Part shown: positions 33,536 through 45,700 of the stretch, piece after piece | Position numbering within the stretch: position 1 is the stretch's first letter | Layout: every line of letters begins with the position of its first letter | Origin: Ophiobolus disseminans | Taxonomy: Eukaryota; Ascomycota; Dothideomycetes; Pleosporales; Phaeosphaeriaceae | Assembly: GCA_010093685.1 (NCBI GenBank) | Contig: MU006243.1 | Location: 380,360-444,359 of the forward strand | DNA: 64,000 bases | Direction of reading: 5' to 3' | Notes under the pieces: generated by a model | Database searches by the model: none | What the model was told of the DNA's origin: nothing | Seen by the model: the letters and a program-made list of their open reading frames with translations, nothing else | Translations under genes and position numbers: made by a program

Positions 33536-33752
33536 GCGCTGCGTATCTGCCCACTCTCTGTTCTGTCTTGACCTATACTAACCGCGCAAAGACTGCTACT
33601 GTGAAACCATAATGATTCGTTTTGCTAAATGTCAGTTTAGAGGCTAGAAGTCACACTTCTTCTTGCTAACTTATCGCCAGAGCTTATCTGACCTGACGAG
33701 TAGATTTAGTATACACAACCAGCTTTCTCTATTCCCCCGCCCGCTCGCCATA

Positions 33753-35810
33753 CTATACAATTAGATACAGACTGGTGATGACGCTCGGTCCAATGAACAG
33801 ACCAAACCAGAAGATAATGTTTCCTAGAAGGTTACGCCCCCGCATCATCTTAGTCTTCATGAACGCAGCAAGCGGTAGCTGCGTCAGCTGAAACGTAAAC
33901 AGATACCCTCTAACCTTCTTGAACAGGCAAAACATAAGAACCTCATGTACGACCGCGCTCAGCAGGAAGGTGAAGAACGTAGCCTGCATCTTGGAAAGAT
34001 GGAAGAAGGATATCGAAGAGTGATAAACGTGTCGCAGAAGGAAGTTATGAACAGGTCTGTTCCAGTCGCGGGCGTACTGGTCAAACGACACGCTGTTCCA
34101 CCAATCGCCGTAGAAGCCGCGGTCTGCGAAACACGTAATCTCGGCGAGCACGTTGAGGAGGCACTCCCATATAACGTACCAGGAGAGCAGCTGCTCGAGA
34201 AGCATAGGGAACAGCATGTCGCTGACGACCCAAGGAAACTCTTTCCAGCGTTCGTCGAGCGACATGCCGGCGTCTTTCAGGCGTACGGTCTCGACAACCA
34301 CGGGATATATGTATGCTTGAGAGATGATGATCATCACCCAGATGACGCCGAGCGTTGCGGCTGACTTCTCGGCGACATACCACCAATTTATGCGCTCTTG
34401 GCGTGGGTACTCGAGGTCATAAACGAGCGTTGGGAGGCACGTCCATTCGACAAAGTTGTAGAGTGTGAGGTTGCTTGGATAGAAGTTAACAGTCGTGGTG
34501 CATTTGCCGCGTAGTTCCTCTTCCAAGATAGTGATTTCGGTGTTCAAAACGCGGTGGAAGGCTTGGACCTGCTCAGCGTCCAGTGGCTTGCCGGTCTCGA
34601 TCGCCTGACCTATGGAGGCAATCTCGGATACTTCGCTTGAGAGGTTTGTCGAGTACTTTGGACCGTTGCTGCGGCGCTTCGTGAGCCCTTGGGGCGCCGG
34701 TTCATCATGGCTAGTAGTGGTTGAAGATACAGCGCCAATAGACGACAATCTGGGGCTGTGTTGGGCGTCCATGTTGTCGAGCTGATGGAGCTTCTGTTGC
34801 AGGAGATTGCGTCGCTTATAGACACGGGAGACTGGTTGGTGTCAGTTGATATGGTCGTTCGAGTGTTCGCGCAACTTACGATAGCCATTGTAGAATGAGT
34901 ATGCATGTTGCTTCATGAGCAGAACGAAAACGTGGAGCACGATAAACACTGTATGCGTCCATGGCCAATCCCTCCAAAAGGTGACCCATATTACGGTTAC
35001 AGTGAAGAATGTCTGCCACAATGACTGTATGATCCAGCCCGATCCGTTCCATGTCAGATAGTCCTTCGCAATGGCCTTGTGCAGAAAGAAGCCAAAACTT
35101 GTTGCCGCACACATAGACACGTCTGTCGTAAGCATAACGAACAGATCGCGATCCACCATCAGATGGAGAATTTCTGCATCTCCAAAAATCGAGCCCTGAG
35201 TCTTGTAGTTTCCTGCGGCAATGCGCCCCAGTAACAGAAACATCGAGATCCAAAACAGCGTAAAAAATCCATGGAACGGTGACTGTGACACCGGGTTTTG
35301 CCGGTCGAATGTCGTGAATTGGCGCGTGAAAACCAAATCTCGACGCAGACCTTTAGACTTGCCTCTGCGTTTACCAGCTTCTCGCTGCATACCGGCTCGC
35401 ACCATTTCTCTGAAGTCTGGATCGTCCGTTGTTACCGTGTATTTGCTTTCGTTCCCTGCCTTCTCCACCACCACTTGTATGCTCTTTCTGCGCTTCTCAT
35501 TCTCTTTGGTAAACTCTCGTTCATCGTCCAGGTCGTCGACACTACTTCCATCCGAAGGTATCGCCGTGGTACTACTGCTTCGAACATCTGTCGCGCTCGG
35601 TTTCAGTCGGCTTCTATCGTCAACATCGGACACATCGGAAGATGGTTCCGGGGTCCATGTATCCCGCGCATCGAGCGTCGGTCTGCTTGACAGCCCTTGG
35701 AAAGCTTGTGACATTTTTGATTGACCGTTGGTTAGTGATGTAAGATGCGGCTTCGAGCTATTGGGCAGTGCTGCGATTTTTTCAAGTCCCATTGTGGAGG
35801 CGAGATGCAC
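33753..35810 (-). CDS. Sterol / diacylglycerol O-acyltransferase (ARE2/ACAT family)
   Basis: MBOAT-family ER membrane enzyme that esterifies sterol (or diacylglycerol) with an acyl-CoA for storage in lipid droplets. Exons 35810-34880 and 34831-33753, with a 48 bp intron; 669 residues. The N-terminal ~150 residues are hydrophilic, Ser/Asp-rich and cytosolic, ending in a basic stretch. Several transmembrane segments follow from about 185. The family signature FYGDWWNS is at about 551, and the catalytic His lies in AVVHEVLMF near 606. The YNGYLSRVYKRR segment across the splice is typical of Are1/Are2. Alternative starts at 35792 (MGLEKIA) or further in are possible. Sterol acyltransferase is the better guess than DGAT1, but sequence alone does not settle the acceptor. 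Confidence 0.87.
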
Positions 35811-36691
35811 TGCATCCGCAGATAATGCGAATATGTGGAGTTCAAAGAATTATGCGACGTGTTGTGATGTGGGTCGAGCTTCCTCTCATTGATCAAATTG
35901 TACGAAACGCTAGCACTGTTATAAAGTCGCGAGCGAATGTTAACTCGCGTACTCAGGTTCCGAGAGACCCGGTAAGCAGTAGAATAAGGATTGTGACTGG
36001 TGAAAGTTGTTGCCTCCAGAATGCCGATCCTGAACGTGACTTGACCCAGCCACATCACCAGCCACACCCTAATGTAACTAGCGGCGTCACGTGGGTTCTC
36101 CGTCGTGGTGGGCGTCTTGCACATGAAACCCTAATTTCCACTGGATCGTTTCGCGCCCGATACGTCGCTGTTTGAGGCTGTGCCTCGGGTCGCAGGGCTA
36201 GCAACTAATGATGATGCTCACCGGTCGCTTCGCATTTTTCGCATCTAACCCTGTCGCATGAAGATCCCAGGCGTGTCGCCTTCACAACAACATGCAGCGG
36301 TGCAGCGGCATGCCTTGAACTGAACCCTGCCTCAGCCCTGACATAATTGGTGGCCAATCAACAATGCCCACAAAAGCCACGAGAAACTTGGCAAGATCTT
36401 AGACTCACAACGACCATGATGTGATTCGACGGACAAATGAGAGATACGAGGTGTTGCAGCAGGCTGCAGGAGTGACAAGACAAGGCAGTGCTCAAATATA
36501 GGATTCGACACCCCGGGATCGAACGACTTCAAGAAGGCGCTCCTCCAAATCGTGGCTTTGAGCTCATCTGACACTGATATATTATACGGTGATCCCACTG
36601 CTTCGGCGACTGCACTTTTGCGATCTGACGTGGTGCGCATCAACGCCTACGAGAATCCTTCCAACCTCAGGTACCGAACCTCGGTATCAGT
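35811..36691. other. Intergenic, divergent promoters
   Basis: About 880 bp between the acyltransferase start (minus) and the membrane protein start (plus). Short frames only. No repeat or RNA gene was recognised. Confidence 0.45.
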
Positions 36692-37806
36692 ATGGCACCT
36701 AAACGCGGCGGCGGTGGAGGGAGCAGCAGCAGTAGCAGCATTTCTAGCTGCCCAGGAGCATTTGCAACAGTGCCACAACAGGTTTTCTTCGCAAACGATG
36801 TCGTTTTTTTCGCCATCATGCTTGGTATCTCTATCGCTATGTGCACTCTGCGGAAGAGGACAGGGGCAGGGAAGAAGCTCGTCGGCATACCGTTCATCGC
36901 CTCCGTTCTCTGCCTCGTCGTGTGAGTGTCACAGGTCCCAGAGCTGGTCATAGGCTAACCTTGTCCAGTGCATACGCATGTTCCATCGTTGCAACCGTCT
37001 TACAAGAATGCGAAACTACCAGCTATTTCAGCTACTACAACTGGGCGATCGCAATCAGCATATTCCTTAACCTCGGCTACTGGCTACTGCTTTTCGTGGT
37101 CGTGTTCACGTTGAACACAATGCTCCAAGCACAGCTCAGCCACGCCTCTAACTTGTACAAGTATCTACTCCTTGCGGTCGTGGGTCTCATGGCCGCCCTC
37201 ACTTGTGGTCAGATTGGCTTTTCAAGCTATATCAATTGGTCGCAGACGGAGCTTGGTCGTTCTACCAGGTCCTACAGACATGTGCCGTATCTGGTCGCAC
37301 AGCAATATAGAGCCGCGTTCTACAGCCTCTACCTGGTGAGCGTGCTCGCCTCTGGAGCACTGGCACTCAAGACGATCCTATCCTTGCGCTCGCGAAGGGG
37401 CCCCGCAGGAGTAAGCCGTGCAAAAAGTTCACCTATTACCACAACACTAACCACAATACAGGACCTCATTGGCTGGGTCATTGCCCTAACTATATCCATG
37501 GTTCTCTGGGTCATACTCATGCTCGTCTTTGTTGCCTGGTACCTCCAAAACGTCGACTACTCATGGGAGTCAGCAGCAGCTGTAAACTACATCCTCAACT
37601 TCGGCCAGGCCCTGAGCTACATCTTCATCCTCTGCATCGCCAAGCATTCAGCATGGAGTAAGTCAACCGTTGCTGACCCAATGTCAACCCTAGACGCGTA
37701 CGCGGGCGCGCCGCCGCAGCAACACTACGCCAACTCCAACGGCCAGGCGTATTACTACCAGCAACAGCCTGTGTACAACGGTGCGGTGAATCCGATCAAG
37801 GCATGA
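36692..37806 (+). CDS. Multi-pass membrane protein, family unknown
   Basis: Unrecognised fungal integral membrane protein. Exons 36692-36921, 36969-37410 and 37462-37806, with introns of 47 and 51 bp (the second has a CTAAC branch site); 338 residues. The N-terminus is a Gly/Ser-rich leader (MAPKRGGGGGSSSSSS). Then come about seven hydrophobic segments, starting QVFFANDVVFFAIMLGISIA and ending AVNYILNFGQALSYIFILCI, with a WVILMLVFVAWYL helix between. The C-terminal tail is Gln/Tyr/Asn/Pro-rich (QAYYYQQQPVYNG) and probably cytosolic. Intron 2 is in frame, so retention would add 17 residues. A further in-frame 36 bp GTAAGT...CCTAG stretch at 37658-37693 could be a very short intron, which would give 326 residues. 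A seven-helix layout hints at a receptor- or transporter-like fold; no specific function can be supported. Confidence 0.75.
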
Positions 37807-38418
37807 GGAGCCCCGTACCGATGCTTCAAGGAGATGAAGAGCCTGAAGAAATTGCATTGCATGGATTTGGGTTCGAACTCGAATTAATCTTTTGTTACGT
37901 CTCTTTTGCTGAGCCATATACCCAAAATATCTCCGATGATATACACGCTACATACACAATGCGCATACCCAGCTTTTTGCTCCCCGCATCTGCACTGCCC
38001 ATCTCTGAACTTTGCTCATGTTAAGTTTTGTAGTAGCTCTACGCCACAGCCCAGAAATAGCCTTGCTCTAAAAAGCAATAGTGTTAACAAGGAGACGAAG
38101 CCTTTGGCATAGCCTAGTGAACAAACTTTCGCCGTCCAAATGGATATGTTCGTACAGAACAATCACATGGGACACTGTTGGTCGTTGATGTACCCCAATG
38201 AGTATCTCGTATTGCGGGTGCCCTAGGATATCGGCGGATTCCGGTCACTCCAGGTACCAATCTTCGAAGCCCCTCGGGTCTAGTTACCCCACTACGCGCT
38301 CAACGACACCCCACCATAGCGTAGGCATTGCCAAACAACCCCTTTTCCTTGTGAGTCTGAAGGCAATTCTCTGTACAAGGAACTTACCAGAAACTGTCGA
38401 ATCGACTCAATCATCAGC
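37807..38418. other. Intergenic: membrane protein 3' flank, allantoicase promoter
   Basis: 612 bp. I looked for the GATA sites expected of nitrogen-regulated purine-catabolic genes and found no convincing cluster. No gene seen. Confidence 0.4.
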
Positions 38419-39558
38419 ATGGAGATTCGTACCTTGTCGCCGGAGGATGTCGAGGGCGTCGCAACCAGCGCTCCCAGGTTCGTCCCATCGGACCAGATTG
38501 ATAGCACATTCAAGTCGCAATACACAGGTACTACGATGCAATTCCTCTATATATGGGAGAAAACGAACTAACAGTCAACTCCAGATCTTATATCTGCGCC
38601 TCTTGGCTCAAAAGTTCTCTCCTTCAGCGACGAATGGTTCGCGGCAGCCGAAAATCTTATCACATCAACGCCGCCCGTACGAAGGCCTGGAGTCTTTGTA
38701 CACTCGGGGGCTTGGTACGATGGTTGGGAAACACGTCGCCACAACACCGAGCCCGCTGACTGGGTTGTAATACGTCTTGGGACAGCAAGTGGGAAGGTCG
38801 CGGGCATCGAGATCGATACTGCACATTTCAACGGCAACCATGCGCCAGAGGTTGCCGTCGAAGGCGCATTCATAACAAACGAGAAGGACGAGGAAGAGGT
38901 CACAAAGGCAGGATACTCTGGCTGGGAGACAATTTTGAACAAGCAAGAATGCGGTCCCAGCCAGCGACACGCTTGGCTCCTCGACCACATTTCCGACAAG
39001 GCGTACACACATGTCCGACTTCTCATGTACCCCGATGGCGGCATCGCGCGTTTCCGCCTCTATGGCGTCGCGGTGCCCGTCTTCCCGCAAGACACGAGCG
39101 CTGTATTCGAGCTCTCGGCCACGGTCATGGGCGGCGTGGCAACGTCGTGCTCAGACCAGCACTTTGGCACAAAAGACAATCTGCTCCTGCCCGGGCGCGG
39201 CAAGGACATGGGGGATGGGTGGGAGACGAAGCGCACGCGGGGCCAACACGTAGACTGGACTATTGTGCGCTTGGGCGCAAAGGGCCAGATTGACTACGTC
39301 GTCGTTGACACTGCGCACTTTAGGGGTAACTTCCCTCAGAAGGTGCAGGTCTTTGCGGGTGACTTCAACAAGGACCCCACGCACGATGCTGCTGGTTGGG
39401 TGGAGGTTCTAGAGCCGCAGAGGAGTGGGCCGGATAAGGAGCATGTGTACAAGGCGGAGTTGAAGGATGTCAACGGCAAGGGGTATACGCACGCGAAGTT
39501 GGTGATTATCCCCGATGGGGGTGTCAAGCGGTTCAGAGTGTTTGGCAAAAAAGTGTAA
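38419..39558 (+). CDS. Allantoicase
   Basis: Purine catabolism: hydrolyses allantoate to ureidoglycolate and urea, letting the fungus use purines as nitrogen source. Exons 38419-38527 and 38585-39558 with a 57 bp intron; 360 residues, the usual size. Conserved blocks: LGSKVLSFSDEWFAAAENLI, SGAWYDGWETRRHN, a first repeat with IDTAHFNGNHAPE, and a second with VVDTAHFRGNFPQ. The two allantoicase repeats are each closed by a YTHVRLLMYPDGGIARFRLYG-like strand set; the second reads YTHAKLVIIPDGGVKRFRVF. Exon 2 has no internal start codon before 38935, so the 5' half is easily missed. The splice CAG|AT restores SQYTDLISAPLG. A cytosolic or peroxisomal location cannot be told. Confidence 0.94.
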
Positions 39559-39761
39559 GCGACACTAGGTAGAGGTTGTAGAAATGTGATTTAAACTTAA
39601 CCTACTTCATTCGTGCGTCTGTCTATACGTCAAGTGAACTACAAGCGGAGAGAACGGCTAGCCTGCTACCTGGATACAATTGCCCCAGACGCTGAAGCCG
39701 CGGCCGTTGAAGCGAGAAATAATACATATGCAAAAAGCGACGTCGCACAACAACCCAATTG

Positions 39762-42700
39762 TTACTCCGGCAAGAAAATCTCTATCAACGACGTGAAAGT
39801 TTCCGGAACCTCATTCACACCTAGCGTCTTCCGTGCCGCGACATCAGCGAGCCAAGGAACGGGCACTAGAGCCATTTCGCCCGCGTTGTTCTTGACAAGG
39901 CGTGTCTTCGTTCGTTTCGCAAGCGATGGCGGCATCTTCGCTGAAAACCCAGCTGTTGCAATAGCGTCGAGTCGCTTGTGACGATGTTCCATGTTGTCTA
40001 CGTCAATTGTGCGTTGCGCGATGACGTGATAGATGTGGACTCTCTTCTCTTGTCCGTAGCGGCGGCTGCGAGCAATAGCCTGCGCCATGGCCGAGTCAAA
40101 TTCATACTGAGTATTGGACAGCAGGGGTGAGACAAAGATGACATGGTTGGCGTTGATAAGATTTCTGTGAAGGTCAGTTATTGCAATGGCAACGATGGGT
40201 ACCGAGAAACTTACACGCCAGCCGCAGATTCGCTGCCGAGGTTCAGAATGAGCACTTTCCTTTGCGTCTCCGGATCGATATCATTCTTGAAGTCTTCGAT
40301 GACCTTTGCTGATGCAGAGGCCTTGCAGCCTTGGAGCGAATGATACGGGATAGCATGATGATCCAAGATCCTTTCAAGCACCTCGCCAATCTCATCGTTG
40401 GGCGCGAACACGAGTCCTTGGTCACCTTTAGGCAAGCCGGAGATTAGGCGCGTGATTGCCTCCAGCTTCCTACCAAACTGGTCTTCCTCGGTAACGTGCT
40501 TTACAGCAGAGCCAAGATCTGTGGCTTTGACGAGGTTCACGCCCTGTACAGCGAGGCTGCAGAGTGGATGGACACAGGTGTCAGTGTCTGCTCGCATCGC
40601 CAGACAGTCTTCACAAGCAGTGTGTCCACATTGAGTTACCAGACGAATGCGCGACATGTTGGCTGTGCCGAGGCAGTTCGGGGAGCTGCACTTTAGCAAC
40701 TCGTTGTTCGACGAGGCCTCGGTAAGACTCTGAACCGCGTTGATGAAGCGTTCGGACCTGGTGCGCAAGGCAAATTCCCGAGCTGTCTCGCGTAGATTTG
40801 ATAGAAGCTTCTTCGCAAGATTGCTCCTCTTCTCTTGGGACAAGCCTCTCACCATTAGCTCCGGAAATGCCGAACGGACTGGGCTCTTTTCTGCTTTGAT
40901 TAGCAGTCTGCGTGCCCTGTAGCTAGCGTCGCTGTCCCCTAGCCAGTTGAATTTCTTGATGTCGTCTTTGAAGCGTACGTATAATTCAGAAATTTCGTCT
41001 GTCTTGCTCAAACCTTCAAAACCGGCCATCAACGTTTCTAATTCCGCTTCCGTATGGCGACGCTGCTCTGCCCTCTTATTGGTCAACAAGTGAAGTCCGG
41101 ATTCGAAGACAAGAGCAGACTTGAGAAGCGCGTCTTCTGCAGATGCAGAATTGTTCAGACTTGCATTCAGTCTATCAGTCTTGTCTGAGTACAGTTTGTT
41201 GTTCAACTTCTTAATTTGCATCTTTTGTGACACTAGATGCTGCGAGAGCTCCAGATACACTGCATGGTGGCCAGCATCTATTTCGACAGGCATGATCTCC
41301 TCAACGCATGAGATGTGGCCGAGGAATGGTTCATTCTGCCTGACGAACAGATCGAGGAACTGCTGTGCATCTTGATGTCGAGCTTGATGCCACTGCCTCG
41401 ACATGATCTCCGTTTGTGATAAGAAGTCCTCAACGAGAGTGGTCTCCGTCTTGCGAGTCTTTTCGGAGCGAGTCATGGGCTTGCCATCATCAAGACAATG
41501 TCGACCTAACTTGACACCGAGGTAGGAGGCGATTTGGTCCACATCACGGAAACTGCCTAACGCCGGTGTTCCAGAAAGCACCCAGCGCTTATGGGCGGGA
41601 ATATGTTTGACACTGACTGACGAAATGACATTGCTCAATTTCTTATCGTCGTTGAGGTAATGGTACTCATCAACGACGATTCGGTTGTACCTCATGAGGT
41701 GTAGTAGAGGGATCTGTTGGTCCACGTCTTCCAAGGTCGTTGGTTTTCGCTTCGTATGTGTTTTGCCCTTGGCTTTTGCCTTAGTAGCCTGCAAAACCTT
41801 GTAAGACTTGTAGGCGCTGCCGTGTTGTATGCGGATTGGCAAGAGTGCTTGGAAATCGCTATGCTGCAATCGTTCTTCAAGCTTGTCCTTCGTTGTACCT
41901 TGGAAGGCATCATAGCTAGTGCTCTGTAACGCGATCAATTGGCCTGGTATCTCGTGAAGAGCACGTCTCATCCAGGTATCGAAAGCTCTTCGACTGGTGA
42001 CGCTGGGCTCCGGCATCGCCGTGAACTGTGCCATGTGGAAGATATACTCGTCTTCGGCAAAAACGCTCCAGGATACTACAACCACCCTGCTGCTACAAAG
42101 GTCATCGATGCTCAGCTGTTGCAATCGGGAGAAACTCGTCACCAGCAGAACATTGTAGGCTTCATACTGCTCGAGGCCCAAAAATTGCTTGAGTTCAGCG
42201 TCCCATTGCAATGCAATGTGCGGCGGGCATACGATCAGAGTTGCGGCAGTATCCACGTGACTTGGAAGGGCTGTGCCGAGCCGACGGTTGTTGCGAATGA
42301 TAGAATCAGGGGTATGTTCCTCGAACTCGCTCTGAATAAGAGCGATTGTTGTCACTGTTTTGCTGCAGAGTAGGTACGAAGTCAGTGCATATTCATATAT
42401 GATCCGTACATATACACTTACCCAAAAGATGGCAGGTCAGCCAGCACGCCACCATGTATTGCAAGGCTGATTTGCGCTCGGGCTTCTGCCCGCCAGCCCA
42501 ACTTAGGTTCCACAACTTCCTCGACTTCCGTGATTGTGATCGCCATGCCCAGCTCTTGCTTCTTCATCCAAGCAAGTGACCGTGGCTGAGCGTGCTTTAA
42601 GTAGGAAATTGCTGGAGACAATGTACAAGGTGTATCAGCTGAATTGCTTAACAAGCGAAATTTCGGAAAAGCCTCGGGCGCTAAATCTGCGTGATCAACT

Positions 42701-45700
42701 ACCAATCTCCAAGCAGTAGAGGCTGCACTAGAGTGGGACAAATGTCTAGTAGCCCCGTGTACTAGAGCTGCAACATTCAGCAGGATCTGGATTTCTGAAC
42801 CTGTCGTGGAAGCTTTCGCTTGGAGTTGGAAAACTGGTGGTCGTTTCTTGATCGCACGCTCGAACGAGGCTGCCGCTTTCCGATCTTCTTGGGGAGTAGC
42901 AACACCCTTCGTATCAACGTGCCATAATACGGGAGGGTGCGTAGGCGCACAAGGACAGCCATCCGGAGATCTCATGAAGGAGGACTGCCAAGTTGAGAAA
43001 GAGGGAAGGCTCTTCGCGTGCTGCAGGACCCAAGAAGAACCATCAAATTGGTCGACAGACAGGCGTTCCGGGGTTGTGATCTCGAGAAGAACAAGTGGGC
43101 GAGAGCAATCGTACTGTAACTTGGCTAATGACTTGCCATCGACGAGGACCCTGGCATCAAGCAAAGGATCGAAGGTTTCTAGTCTCATGGCCACAGCGAG
43201 CCATATGCCAGGTACCACAGCCTCCACGTCATGACTCAGCTGGTCCTGTATGTTCCAAGGTCGCCAAAATGTGTTGATGCTGGCTGAAGAGATGCGGTGT
43301 TCCCCGTATCGCTTGCGGCCACAATCGTGACTATAGACGAAACCGTCATCCTCAGATTTTCCGGTCAGGCTTGGGTCCAAGAACAAGTAAAGATCGGAGC
43401 CAGTCGAGCGCTTATACAGACTGTTCGAGGCTGTGCCACATTGCGATAATAAGTGAAAGTCTCCAACGAGAGACTCACAGTTATCGCCTAGGCCACGGAT
43501 TTGCAAACACACCGGAACGGTTTCGGATTTGTAATCTGGAAAACCTAGTTGACTTCGCCATGAACGGTACCTCGCAGCTGAACCACTGACATGAAGTTTG
43601 TGTGTTGTTGCGACAGGAAGATGTACCTTCCAGCTCACATCTAGCAGATTTCCAGCCACCTTTGCGTGGGCAACAGGGTTTTCGAACAACTTGCGTACGG
43701 GACTATTGCCGGGCAGGTCTGAAGGGCAGTTGGCGAAGAGGAACCATTCCATGTCGCGACCAATCCGGAGTTCCAATTTGGCATGAGGTGCGCTGTACGC
43801 AACTTTCCAACCGCGATCCTGTCTGACAATGTCTCGAAAACAGAAGGCATGCGAAGCTATGCCTAAGGCTACCAGACAGTCGATGAAAATTGACGTGTGC
43901 TTATCCAGCGGTTGCAAGGACGAGATTAACTGGCGAACATCCGGGAAAGCCGCAAATCTCAAACGTACTGGAAAGTGGGCTCGCCAATGCTGAATAAAAT
44001 CGTGGGGAGTCTCAACACGTTCATCTCTACCAATCATCTCTGCGTAGGTGTGCTTGGGATTGCCTGCGCATCGAGCACACGCTGTATGCGCACAGCTTGA
44101 GCAGACATGTATTGACGCGTTCGAGATCTGCTTGTCACTTTCGCAGCTGCATAAGCGAGAGCTTAATAAGGCACTTCTCTTGAGCAAGTCGAGGTCCACC
44201 TGCTCCATTGTGAGTGTAGCTGGCTTGATGACTTCCATTGGGCTAAGCCGCATGGCATGAACTTCAGCGGACTCATGCTGAGATACTGAGTCAGATGGAG
44301 GTTGTGATCTGAAGAATCGTGATCCACAGATGAGTGCAGATGCAAGAGAAGCTCCAATCACGGTCGTGGACATGGCATTCCCTGCCAAATCTTGACAGTC
44401 TCTCGGACTCTCTCGTCCGAAGAGGAGCTTGTTCATCGGCATGCCCTGTAAGAGGAGAAGTTGTCTTCCGTTGAGTGCTTGCTGCCGATTGCTTGCAAAG
44501 TCACACCCACCTGGGGTGATGCAGGGCAAGATGCCTATCTCGGCTTTGAACCGATCGACGTTCTGGCTTACATCCCAGACCGTCATCTTGTAGAGCGAAT
44601 CGTGTCCCTTCTGGGCCGCTTGCAGGTGAGCGACGTCGATTGCATCGTAGACTCTCGATGACTGTGAATAGTACCACGGTCTGTTAGCAAAGTCGGGTGG
44701 TCTATAGCTGTGTTAATTGAACCGCAGAGTGCATATGAGAGTGGACACCACTTACCGCACTGTTCCGTTCTCACTCCATTGTGTAATTGGGCGCAATATT
44801 CCCAGGCGCTGGTCTGAACGAATATGATCATACCTCAGCCTGCACAAAGCCCAGTCGGGCTCTGATGCAAGGGCCATATGCTCACTCGAATCCTGGAGGG
44901 CATTCGTGAGAAACGCTTCATATGGACTGCTGCACTGCCGCTGTAGACTCTGCATCAGATTTTGCCACTGGTGCACAGCCTTCTTGGCATCGTTCCCGCA
45001 CTGACGTCGGTCCATTGCAATCATGTACATACGCTCTCTGGTCTGTGGCAGGTAGTATCGCTTTGTGTCACATATCAGCCATGCCGCTTCGTAGTCGATC
45101 TTGTCCCACTTTGAGACGACAGATTTCCACATCTGACCTGTGCTTTTGACGTTCTCGAGGAGAACAATACTCGGGCGGAAACGCTTTGCATAAGAGTAGA
45201 TGGCACGCCACGTATCGCCAGACTCCCCATCACTCTCCAGGTCTTTTTGTCTGCTGTTCAGACGTGACAAGTCTTTGCAGACAAAACCTGCGATGAGGAT
45301 GTCCAGTGCTGAAGGTATAGGCTCCTCTGCGCCGTAGGCTGTGACCGCAACCATGGAGTCCTCGGGTATAAAATCTCGGACATCCCGGAAGAGCTTCGTC
45401 GGGGTAAAATTTCGCTCAATGTACCCTTGCTTCATGACCTCGATCTCAGCTGAGAAATGATGACGCACTTTAATAGGAGGCAAGCCAGCTTGTTCTAGAC
45501 CTTTCGATAACAACTCAAGGGCCAGCAGAGGTGACTCAGTCCCAGAGCACATAGTTGCGACGTTGAGGTAGCGTCCTGGAAGATCTTGGAACACGTCAGA
45601 CAGACCAAGCTGGGCAGCTTTAGCAGCCATGTCAACAAAGATATCTTCAATTGTATCAAGCGGCGGTAAATTGAAGTTGATGCCTTTCCCGACCTTCGTG

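Noticed and set aside
42418..44586. Stand-alone 722-residue protein between a methyltransferase and a helicase
   Set aside because: It starts inside the methyltransferase domain and ends exactly at the SNF2 Walker A site. Splicing joins it to both neighbours as the middle of DNMT5.
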